A stretch of 64,000 bases of DNA, from contig JAYKYS010000006.1 in NCBI GenBank assembly GCA_036924285.1, positions 31,222,001 to 31,286,000 on the forward strand, given 5' to 3'. Every line of letters begins with the position of its first letter. Within the stretch, counting starts at the first letter, position 1. The position numbers were made by a program, and so were the translations under genes. Positions 21,403 to 30,704 of the stretch are shown piece by piece. The DNA is from Asterella californica. Its lineage: Eukaryota; Streptophyta; Marchantiopsida; Marchantiales; Aytoniaceae. Below the pieces are notes generated by a model. It searched no databases, was not told the origin of the DNA, and saw nothing but the letters and a program-made list of their open reading frames with translations.

Positions 21403-22775
21403 TGTCGCGCTACTTGGCGACTACATGCTTGATTTCTACTCCGACGCTTAGGTTTAGTAGTTCTAGAAGTTAGCTCATATTACTTCTAGTCCTTTATATA
21501 TATGTTTGACACCTTTGCATACGGTGTTAACACTATTTTGAGTCCTAGTAGGTTGATAGTATGCTAGTTATCTTGTTCAAGCATATGTGCGCTTGTGCAA
21601 GTGACTTCTTACTTGTCTATGACGTTCAATGTACATAACTTAGGATTTCCATGCTGATAGGGGTTTGAGCTCATGGGTTGTACTTACTTGTCGCCCATGC
21701 ACGCTTTCTAGCTGATTTAAGTTATTTTTCGGGGCTGCGTGTCGTTTTAGGTAGTTTAAGTTTTACGTTGGCACTCTAGGGAGCTTGACGTGGTAGCCTA
21801 TGAGTAAAAAAAAGTTGCCACGTGGTTTAGGGTACTAAAGGACAACCAAGTGGAGCTATGAACTCCCATTGGTCTGTTTTTGTTTTTTGTTAAACTCTAA
21901 ATTTAGAAACAGAGCTCTAGAGTGGGGTTCGAGCATTTGGTGAGGGATCTTCGAAATCTGAGAGCACAGGGAGAGAGGTCTCGTCATGCCAAGCACTTCT
22001 AGTGAAATTTTCGATCGATTTGATGCAATAAAGACGAAGTTATGACCAATTGAAGTTCGTATTGTGCTAGAATTGAATCACTTTTGTTGGATTTAGGGTT
22101 TTCGGTGTCACTCGCAGCAGATTTGAGGAAATTGCTTCAAAACTTCGAGGTTGTGTTCTCTGCCAGCAGGGCTACGATTTCACAAAAAGTTTCATATCGA
22201 TTGAGTGACTGAGTAATTCAGGGCGGCCGCTGAAGCCGAGGGGGTCTGAAAAGCTCTTAATCTAGAGCAGCGACTTCAGGGAAGGAGATCTGGAGTTCTA
22301 CAAAGAATCAGGAGTCCCAACTTCACAGGAGTGTTCAGCAAGCTGTGAACTGCAAATCCTGTAAGAAACTTTGAAATTGGTCGAGCCAAACTCCTGTTAT
22401 AGGTCGAAATAGCCATCTAGGTACCAGAAATTGCCGTAGTTTTCTTGCTCAAAACTTTTCTGTTCATATCTCCGTGTCAGAATTTGATCTCAGGCTGAAA
22501 CTTCGTCTGTGAGTTCAGTAGTACCTCATTTGCATGTAGGGGAAGTTTAGAAGTCTAAACCTTCATAGTTTTCCTCTCTGTGAGTGTCAAAGTTCACCGT
22601 CGGATCCTATTACTGCCAGCTAGACCTGAATTTCGTCTTCTGGGTATATTACTAGATCTTACACATCTGTGTGAGTGTTTATAGCCCCTGTTGTAACCTG
22701 AAAGCCAACCTCTTGAGTGAACAACCACAGCCAAAAGCTCGGCGCTTTCCTAGGTAGACGGATCACACTCCGACA
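21403..22775 (+). mobile_element. Solo LTR D1 (DHG family, 1373 bp)
   Basis: It runs from TGTCGCGCTACTTGG to CACTCCGACA and is flanked by GCGG on both sides (21399-21402 and 22776-22779), a perfect 4-bp duplication. Removing it rejoins the RT frame. A copy of the same length in reverse orientation lies at 41072-42444. Confidence 0.9.
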
Positions 22776-22945
22776 GCGGTTGGAGTAAGCCAACGCTTCT
22801 CTAAATCGAGAGAAGTGCATCTTTGGCTGAGAAGAAGGTCTACTATTGAGACACATAATTTCCAAGAATGAGATTGTGGTAGATAATGAGAAGGTGAAGA
22901 AGACCGTGGATCTTTCATTTCTTATCAGTTTGATCAAGTTGAGAC
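22776..22945 (+). pseudogene. C-family RT fragment between two solo LTRs
   Basis: This 170-bp piece continues the RT after LTR D1. In pieces it matches KVHLWLRR and KKTVDLSFLISLIKLR of the minus-strand copy near 48650-48760. It ends at LTR C2. Confidence 0.75.
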
Positions 22946-23856
22946 TGTAAACCCTCCGCGGTCCTATCGATCACTACCCCCCGATCTCTCAACCTCCACG
23001 ATCGTCCTCCACGAATCTGCAACATGTCGGGCCTGTCTCTCACTCAGGGGTCACCTCTGATGGCTTTGATGGAAGCACACCATGAACTTGAAGGGAAAAT
23101 GCTAAGTTCACTCATTCATACACCCACAAACTTATCAACTAAAAATCTCCATAAACTCATCAACTAAAATCCTCCATTCTAACGACGTCTCTCAAGTTCT
23201 CACATGCTAAACATATCCCACACTCTCTATATTACTCAAGTTGTCATTACGACAATGTGAAAACAAGGATGAGGAGCTCTTCTCTACTCCTCTATTTATA
23301 CATTCTAGGTTTTTACTTTGGTACCCTCCGAACTCAGCCGTAACTACTTTTACCGGGTTTTACTAAGATATTACTTAAGGTAAAAGCATTGATCACATGG
23401 GCTTTTTACCTTTTCACATGGGCTTATTCCTTCAAAGTCAACAACTTCTAGAAGGATTCTGGAATATTCTCAAGGAATCTCGAATTTCCACCCCCCCTCT
23501 ACACTAGGACCCACTAAAAAGGAAACATGTGGAATCTCTTCTTGTTTTTAATGCCCACAAAGTCCACAACTTTAATCCAACCACTAATATCAAGTCAAAA
23601 AGGAGATAAGGGATACTTTCCACCTCCTTTCTACCTTTTAGACAAGATGACAAGATAGTAGTGCTCACTCTTTAGCAAATATCTGAATTCTGCCAAAAGT
23701 ACAGCTAAGTTTAACCATAACTAACTTTTAGCTAGTCATGACTAACTTGATACCTCCTAAAAGTACTTTGGCAGCAATTAAACATTCTCAACACTTAGTT
23801 AGAACTAAACACCTTACTAATAGACAAACTTCCTATGTGTAACATAGGTCGTTACA
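22946..23856 (-). mobile_element. Solo LTR C2 (C family, 911 bp)
   Basis: It runs from TGTAAACCCTCC to GTCGTTACA, reversed relative to the host frame, with AGAC on both sides (22942-22945 and 23857-23860). Removing it restores the reading IKLRQFLSMVGYYRR. A TATA box lies at 23293-23300. A C-family LTR has thus inserted into a C-family pol. Confidence 0.9.
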
Positions 23857-25965
23857 AGACAGTTTCTTAGCATGGTTGGATATTATCGTAGATTTGTCTT
23901 TTCCTTTTTGAACAAAGTAATAGCTTTGACTATGTACATGAAGAAAGGAGTTGATTTTGACTTAATACTGCATGATCAGAAGACAAAAGAGACATTTGAG
24001 GAGTTGAAAAAAACATTGGTGACAGCTCCTATACTTGCTAAACCTGAGTGGAGTAAAACATTTATTCTATATACGGATGCTTTCAATGTAGCAATCAGAT
24101 ATACCTTAAGTCAGTAGATGGAGACTGGCATGATCCTCCTATAGCTTATGTCAGTAGGCAAATAATTCTCGCGGAGAAGAATTACTTAATGATTGAACGA
24201 CAAGATTAGTTGTGATTTTTGGATTGAAGAGATTTCAACACTACTTGCTAGGAGAGAAATTTTCCATAGTCACAGATCACAAGGTTTTAAAGTATATCTT
24301 TAATAAGCCAATGTCGAAGATCATATTTCTCGTTGAAAGATCCTTCTAACAAAATACGACTACGTGATCAAAGATAGACCAGGGAAGAAGCATGCAATGC
24401 TGATATCTTGTAGAGGGTTTATAATGATGAAGGAGAAGAACCGTTTGATGATTTATTTCTAGATGAGCAAGTGATGACCATCACAAGCACTAAGGAGATA
24501 CCAGACGAGTACAAGAAAATTTAAGATTTCCTTGTAGATGGTTCTTTTCTATAAGGTATGCATAATCGAGAACGTAACGCTTTGATCAAAGGATGCAAAC
24601 CTTAGACTATGGTGGAGAGAATTCTGTTTCATCAAGGAGCAGATGGATTATTAAAGAGAGTAGTTGGTCAAAAAGAGGCTTTCAAACTAATGCAGAAGTT
24701 TCAAGATGACACTATTTGCGGAGGTCACTTGTTGGTAAGATAACAGCTTTCAAGATTTTGGATACGGGTTATCATTGGAGAGATATTTTCAAGAGTGTTT
24801 AGACTCTTGCAAAACTTGCAACATATGTCAAGCATTTGCTCTGAAGTTTACTAATACACTTCCGTTAAGACCAATTCTAATGTTATGACCATTTGAGAAG
24901 TGAGGTATTGACTTTGTAGGTCCTCTTAGTAAGACACCTCGAGGCAATAGATACATTGTAGTCACCACTTACTATTATACCAAGTGGATAGAGACTAGAC
25001 CTTTGAGAGAGACTAATGAAATGGAAGTGGATAGATTCATATGAGAGAGGATCATCACAAGATTTGGATGTCCGTTAGAGTTGATCTCAAGTAGAGGAGG
25101 AGAGTTTGTAAAATGTAAATGTTTTATCTTGTCCGTTTATCCCTTCAAGGGGCATCGGACTGTCCTTTGTGAGTAACCACAGCGTACTCGGATCAGTTTC
25201 ACACGACAGCGGCTTTTGTTGCACCTCCAACCGAGAGCAGGAGGGTTTGAACCTCAGACTTTTCGCTTAGAGTATGGGACTCAACCATGAGTCCCAGACC
25301 TCTAAGCGAGTCATGAGTAAGGACGTCATACAAATCAAATACTAATGGTCTTGCAAAGAAGACAAATCTTACACTTTGTATGATGCTCGTCAAAGATGCT
25401 GGTGTTGAAACTACAAAACATACTTGGGATAAGAGATTAGATGTCATCTTATGGACATATCGAATGACAACAAAGACTTCTACTGGGTATTTCTCATTTT
25501 GACTTGTTTATGGAGTGGAGTTCAAGTTGTCGATCCAATTCGAACTGGATACTTTTTAAACTATTCAACGAAAGTTGAAGAGGTCGAGAGGAGAAGACAT
25601 CATCAGATCAAGGAGAGAGCAACTCACGAAGTTGGAAGAGACCCGAGCGGTAAGAATGATTCAGATGGAACAAGCTCAAGCGTATCAAAAGAAGAGTTAC
25701 GACAAACGACTACGCAAGAGGGAGATAAAACCTTTTCAAGTTGGAGATTAAATAATGTTGTATGATGCTATCAGATTCAAGAGGGCTAGGAAGAAGTTTC
25801 TTCTTACATATTTTGGTCCTTTTGTTGTACATAAGGTATGGAGCAACTTCACATATGACCTTCAAGAGTTGGGGGAAGGAGATTCGATAGGATCAATCAT
25901 GACAAACTGAAGTTATTTCATCGACGAAAGTTCTCTCTTCATTTTGAAGTCGGAGTGAAAATTTA
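23857..25965 (+). pseudogene. C-family RT end, RNase H and integrase remnants
   Basis: An open piece (23872-24117) encodes VGYYRRF and the RNase H start ILYTDAF. Beyond it, RNase H, the zinc-binding region and integrase core can be followed with many stops (FGCPLELIS near 25060), then the C-terminal part with KSYDKRLRKREIKPFQVGD and YFGPFVV near 25810. It aligns with the cleaner frame at 57306-58394. The core is interrupted near 25112-25311. Confidence 0.75.
25112..25311 (-). mobile_element. SINE-like insertion with tRNA-like head, inside integrase
   Basis: About 200 bp replaces about 55 bp of integrase sequence present in the copy near 47340-47400. On the minus strand it starts with an A-box-like GCTTAGAGG, a two-part stem (TCGCTTAGAG/CTCTAAGCGA, 10 bp, and TGGGACTC/GAGTCCCA, 8 bp), and GGTTCAAACC, which fits the Pol III B-box core. 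It ends in an AT-rich tail (AAAACATTTACATTTT). A related body (GGTTGGAGGTGCAAC) occurs near 43133. No target duplication is seen. Confidence 0.5.
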
Positions 25966-25979
25966 GTCCGGGGGTAAAT

Positions 25980-26362
25980 TGTTAAAAACATATGTTACAC
26001 ATAGGAAGTTTATCTATTAGTAAGGTGTTTAGTTATAACTAAGTGTGGAGAATGTTTATTTGCTGCCCAAGTACTTTAAGGAGGTATCAAGTTAGTCATG
26101 ACTAGCTAAAGTTAGTTATGATTAAACTTAACGGTACTTCTGGGTACAATTCAGATATTTCTTGAATAGTGAGCTACTATCTTCTCATCTTGTCTAAAGG
26201 ATAGAAAGGAGGTGAAAAGAATCTCTTATCTCCTTTTTGACTTGATATTAGTGGTGGGACTAAAGTTATTAACTTTGTCGGCATTAAAAACATGAAGAGA
26301 TTCCAAATGTAAACCTTTTAGTGAGTCCTGGTGTAGAGGAGGTGTGGAAATTCGAGATTCTA
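25980..26362 (+). repeat. C-family 3' LTR, truncated (C6)
   Basis: It follows the CCGGGGGTAAA tract, is collinear with the first about 380 bp of C3 (38735 on), and stops at GAGATTC, before the TATA box. The next bases belong to a minus-strand DHG-family remnant. Confidence 0.8.
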
Positions 26363-26382
26363 TATCCTCTATTCGAAGACCA

Positions 26383-26577
26383 TCACAACAACAGATTCGA
26401 GATTCGAGATTCGAAATTTGAGACTCTATATCCTTTGATGGGAATGTCATCCAAGGACAACATTATCTTCTCATGGATGAAGTCCCTTAGAACTTTGTGC
26501 ATCTCATTTATCATGTGTGATACATGTGATAAGATACACATCTTAACCAACACCAAAGGTGTCCTCATCATCGTCAA
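26383..26577 (-). pseudogene. DHG-family RT fragment with catalytic Asp pair
   Basis: The minus frame reads MRTPLVLVKMC then LRDFIHEKIMLSLDDIPIKG, collinear with MRTPLGLVRMC...FIDDIPMKG of the intact element (34130-34280). It ends in a run of GATTCGA-type repeats near 26395. Confidence 0.75.
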
Positions 26578-26639
26578 GGTTCTTTTTGTTCATCTTGAAG
26601 GTAAACACTAAACCCTAAACATTCATGATGAAAGTTGTT

Positions 26640-26754
26640 GTTATAAAAAAATATGAATGCTTGAAACATTGATGCAGTCGCTAGATCCAACTGCATCTTT
26701 GGTAATCCACCCGCACCACTAGCTCCATCTCTCGCATCATTCTCGTCCTCACTC
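26640..26754 (-). pseudogene. Gag N-terminal fragment (DHG-family remnant)
   Basis: From ATG at 26754 the minus strand reads MSEDENDARDGASGAGGLPK for about 35 codons before similarity is lost. It lies at the expected distance inside the LTR. No domain is recognisable. Confidence 0.4.
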
Positions 26755-26845
26755 ATGATTGTCAATCTTATCTTCAAAGTTTAAACATTGAAGAAATCTC
26801 CATCTCATATCTTCACGTCGAGTTCACCATCGTATCGTCTCATAG

Positions 26846-28492
26846 CAACATCATAGCAATAGTGCATGAAGGTTGACCAGGAAAATATGAGGTTTTTGGT
26901 TGTGGAGATATCGCATGATGAACAAAGACAAGAGACAAAAATAACCACTAGAATAAGCTTCGCAAGATATTCCAACCTTCACTTTATATACACTCTCACT
27001 TTTCTCTGTGGACACAAAATTGATAAATAGATATGAGCGGTCTCTAATCTGCACCCAACCTCTTGAAGCAAGTCTATGCTTCTCACCTTAGGTCCAAAAC
27101 TACATAGGCGTAGCTCAAAGCAAGAGAAACACATTTTGCTAACAAAAGCTTAGTAATATTATCACACGATTCAAACCCTGATCCAAACAACACCCATGTA
27201 CAAGTCTATAGTAAAGGTTAGCTACCACATGTCACACATAACCAACTTAACTCTAACGAGTTCAAAAGGACTAAAATCGAAATGAAAGAACCGAAGAAAG
27301 CTTATATGTGAAATTTCTCTTTTTGTCAAACGGTCTTCATTCCCGTTGACTCCAAGAACCTTCAGATCCGACTCCCCATAGTCGAGGTATCTCTGATTTT
27401 CGATCGTAGGTGATCGAACCTCCAAAACCTCTTCGATGTTGCTTAAAACCACGTACACCCACAAAACAGACAACTTGATATGAGATCCATCTTCTTTAGT
27501 AGGTAGATTTGGTTATCTTGATCCCAACGACACCCCAAACAAACAATTTGAAGTTCCTCTCACGAAGAACAATGAGAAATTTGACCCGTAAGAAGTGAAA
27601 ACTGACGTATATCATTCCTCTATGGCTCGACGTCACTCACCACGCACAACATAATAATCCGATCTACGTACGATCTTCTCCTAAGCGTAGATAAGAACTC
27701 CTTGATGGGCATAGGCACTAAGAACGAAGACCTTGATCCACCAATCACGAAGAGCAACTCAACCTCAAGTCGCAAGTGAACAAAAATTTGACGTAGACAT
27801 CTTTTTACAAGTCAATTTTCCTCACAACTCCCAAACCATCTGATGAAACTTCAAATCGTCTTCAATTTCTTGCAGAGCTCAATGTTCTGATCTTGATGGA
27901 TCCAAGGACATCAAGTTTAGACTTTGGAACTGCTCGAACAGTCCAACTCTTTTTCGCATGTCATTGAAGCACTGCAATTTTCTCTCCCTATGTCTCAGTT
28001 TCTCACAGAGCACACAGCTAGATCCCTCTCTTCATGAACCATCTTATGCTATGCGTAGCCTGTCACAGATCTTACATCTTGAGCACATGCATTGGACTCC
28101 CAGTCTCTCAAACCGTCCACCAACCGGTCCAAGAACAAACTAGTCTCTTAAGCTACCCCCTTAGTCAGTTCACGCTAAGTGAGTTTTTCCTAGATAATGA
28201 TCAAGCAACCCCCTTGCATCTATAGCTAGGAGTCACAAATATCCAGTCAGCATCGACAAGCTAAAGCTTCCCATCTTCTAAACCTCATAACATCGTCATT
28301 AAGCGCTCAAATGAAATAGGTGAAATATTCATAGGAAACTTACGATGAACTCTACCACTTAATGCAATATAGTGATAGAATATATATATTTGAAAATTTT
28401 ATAAAAAGTTTATTTTTAATTCTATGAATATCTTAGGAACGATAATGCATAACATCAAATTTTGATTTTCAGAGAAGAGTCGATCCACGACA
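26846..28492 (-). repeat. 5' LTR of the DHG-family remnant (type F2)
   Basis: Its reverse complement starts TGTCGTGGATCGACTC and matches LTR F (3339-5158) in several blocks: the CTTCGTTCTT...ATCTACGC block near 27660-27730, the GTCCACC block near 28110, and the inner-end CCAGGAAAAT near 26877. The inner boundary is eroded. ORFs inside it have no family resemblance. Confidence 0.6.
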
Positions 28493-28603
28493 CGATATAT
28501 CTTGATATATCTTTCGGGTCTTTAATACGACATAAGAGGAAAATACTATTTTGTTTGCACACTTTAGGTATGAAAGTGTTCCTTTGTTCTTTATCGGTTA
28601 CGT

Positions 28604-30634
28604 TGTCCTATTGTGGGACCAGTTAGTATGTAAATTACGCGTATAAGTGCGTTTTGCACATAATTGTAGAAGTTGTGGTGTAATGGGATCTAAAACATTG
28701 CTCTTATGAGCTTAGAATGCACTATTACTGTTGGGGGTCTCCATGGGGCAGAAAAGGACAAGGTTGAGTCCTTTAGCTTCTCATTGGTCCACCCAAAAGT
28801 GAAGATAACTTGTCTTCTACCTAAGTGTGCGCTCTGGGAGGTTCGGGGCAATTTGACGAGGGATTGGGAAGATCAGAGGGCATGGGCGGAGAGCTCTCGA
28901 CGGGAGGAGCAATCTGACCACAAATTTCACTCGATTTGGAGGTCCAGGGCATACGTTATGGCGATTTGAAGTTCATAGAGTGATGAGAGTACAAGAGTTT
29001 CTCTTCCGATTGTAAGATTAAGGGTTTTGAGTGATTGAGCCGTCAGATTGAGACCAGATTTCATGGGCTTGTAGTCTGTCAGCTGCTGAAGCTCTGACCA
29101 CAAATTTCACCACCGGATGTTGTGTGGATTGAGCGCAATGGCGATTTGAAGGCGACGGGGTGCAGAAAGCTGTCAATCTGAAGCAGCGAGTTTGCAGATT
29201 TATGGAGGACGATCAGAACGGTCAAATCGGCTCAAATTTCCTGTGTAGTGAGTTTACCTTCTGAATTGATAGCACAGGAAGTTGGAGTGGAAGTGGACGG
29301 TTCATTTAGTCGAAGAAGCTTCTGTCCTGAATCTGAGATTGGAAGTGCGTGTTAGTTTCTGTGGATTTGTGTTAATTGTGGGAGGAGATCTAGCCGTCAG
29401 ATCTTCCTGAAATTTGACCTGTAAGTAGAGATTTTAGTATCCTACCTACGTGGCAAGTTTGAGAGGAGACTGAACTGTAGATCTGTATCTATCATGTGTG
29501 AAAGTTCGCTGTTTTCTCTGCCGCGTTGTATCGGCAACGATATCTACTCTAGGTCTCGAGTCTTGTTACGGCAGCTGGCAGAGAAGCGTCCAGTGTGACG
29601 TTTGTGTTGCTTTGGGGTGTATTCTAGGCGTAGATGAGACTTTAGCGACCTACGTTGTAACCACGTCATGTGGTTGTCAGGTTCGCACTCAACGTGGCAA
29701 AGTGCGATCCTTGACCTGTAAAGTCGACTTCCTATCTAGCCTAGTCTCTTGTATTAGGACACGTTACGGTGCATGCATTAGAACCTTTCAACCCGACGAC
29801 CTACACGTGGATGAGTATGACGGCACCAAACATGCGATGTGCATGTGTGCCACCTCATCGGTTCGTGTGGCTGGGGTTGTTCTGTTAGGGGACTTGCACC
29901 TATCCTTCTGTGGGGGTTCGAAACCTTTAAGCAGAGGGGAGTGACTTGTGTGGGGGATTCGATCTTGAGAAATCCAAGAGATTGTTCGTGGAGAGATCGT
30001 GGTGATCCTATGAGATTGTATCAGATGTTTATGGATCGATATACCTTTGTAGTTGGAGTGCACATGTGGTGAGAGATGGACGAAGGACTCTACTTACCGC
30101 CCAGATTCCCTTTTCGAAATCCTTTCTCGATTAAACTGATGTATATGGAACGAGTTCACTTTCAACAGTTTCTGATAGGATCCTTCGGGCATAACTTTAC
30201 CGCGCAAGTCATGCTCTCGCCTGTCCCTGTGATCTTACCTGTTGTCACTTACGGCCAAGAATGGGATCTCACCGTCTTTATCCTCATCTAACGAAGGATG
30301 GATCTAAATCAGCTCCCTCCTGTAAACTTTAACACCCAGTGCGAGATAAGACACATCTGTCGACCCAAAGCCATGTACGAAGCCCTAGTAGTGAGAAACT
30401 TTGGAGAGGAATACTACCGAGAGATCATGTCATCACATATCCCGTTTGTCGTGCCCATGATCATCCAACGTTTTCGTGTAGTTATCTTGACCCTTTACTG
30501 AGAGAAAGAAAGTGCTTAGTTATCGAGGAAGTTAGAGAGAAATCTACGAGATACTAGTCGCTCTGCTGTGCACTGATCACTAGCCACAGCCAGAAGGTAC
30601 GCCCTTGCTCAAAGGAAAGGCTCTCGCTACGACA
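28604..30634 (+). repeat. 5' LTR of element A (2031 bp)
   Basis: It begins TGTCCTATTGTGGG and ends CGCTACGACA. It is essentially identical to 36680-38710. Near its 3' end a CACAGCCAGAAGG block is shared with the other DHG-family LTRs. A formerly coding-looking frame lies at 29839-30501. Confidence 0.93.
29839..30501 (+). pseudogene. Protein-like frame inside the LTR, two stops
   Basis: One frame stays open for about 220 codons except for TGA at 30070-30072 and TAA at 30289-30291. Both could derive from CGA or CAA by C-to-T. Its translation has a mixed, protein-like composition (MRLYQMFMDRYTFVVGVHMW; MYEALVVRNFGEEYYREIMS). I do not recognise it. An identical copy is in the 3' LTR (37915-38577). 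It may be chance or a captured fragment. Confidence 0.35.
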
Positions 30635-30640
30635 TAATTT

Positions 30641-30659
30641 TGGTGCTTCCACTGAGAGC
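30641..30659 (+). other. Primer-binding site of element A
   Basis: TGGTGCTTCCACTGAGAGC lies six bases inside the 5' LTR and is identical to the site in element B. The tRNA that would prime here is not identified. Confidence 0.7.
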
Positions 30660-30704
30660 ACACTTTGAGGTGGTTGAGTGAGTTGTTGCCGAGGAGCGTC
30701 AAGT

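Larger units (their letters stand above)
20426..26362 (+). mobile_element. C-family Ty3 element, pol and partial 3' LTR, with three nested insertions
   Basis: Plus-strand RT, RNase H and integrase remnants run to a stop near 25965, a CCGGGGGTAAA purine tract and a truncated 3' LTR (25980-26362). The frame is interrupted by solo LTRs at 21403-22775 and 22946-23856 and a short tRNA-headed insertion at about 25112-25311. Compared with 55022-55444 the protease is deleted near 20455. Confidence 0.75.
26363..28492 (-). mobile_element. Remnant of a minus-strand DHG-family element
   Basis: Reading minus: a 5' LTR (28492 to about 26846), a short leader, a Gag N-terminus from ATG at 26754, then a direct jump to an RT fragment (26577-26383). 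A deletion has removed the rest of Gag, the protease and early RT. It is cut on the left by the truncated C6 LTR. Confidence 0.6.

Noticed and set aside
25451..25765. 104-codon ORF over the integrase C-terminus
   Set aside because: It is the wrong frame of the decayed C-family integrase, and the same shadow appears at 46968-47222.
26600..26620. Telomere-like ACTAAACCCTAAAC
   Set aside because: Fewer than two plant telomere units, inside a retroelement remnant; no array.
28706..28969. 87-codon ORF in LTR A
   Set aside because: No family resemblance and in U3; its exact duplicate at 36782 is due to LTR identity.
29498..29944. 148-codon Cys-rich ORF in the element A LTR (also at 37574-38020)
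   Set aside because: It starts with GTG, lies in another frame from the more protein-like 29839-30501 region, and resembles no family. Being present twice only reflects the LTR pair.
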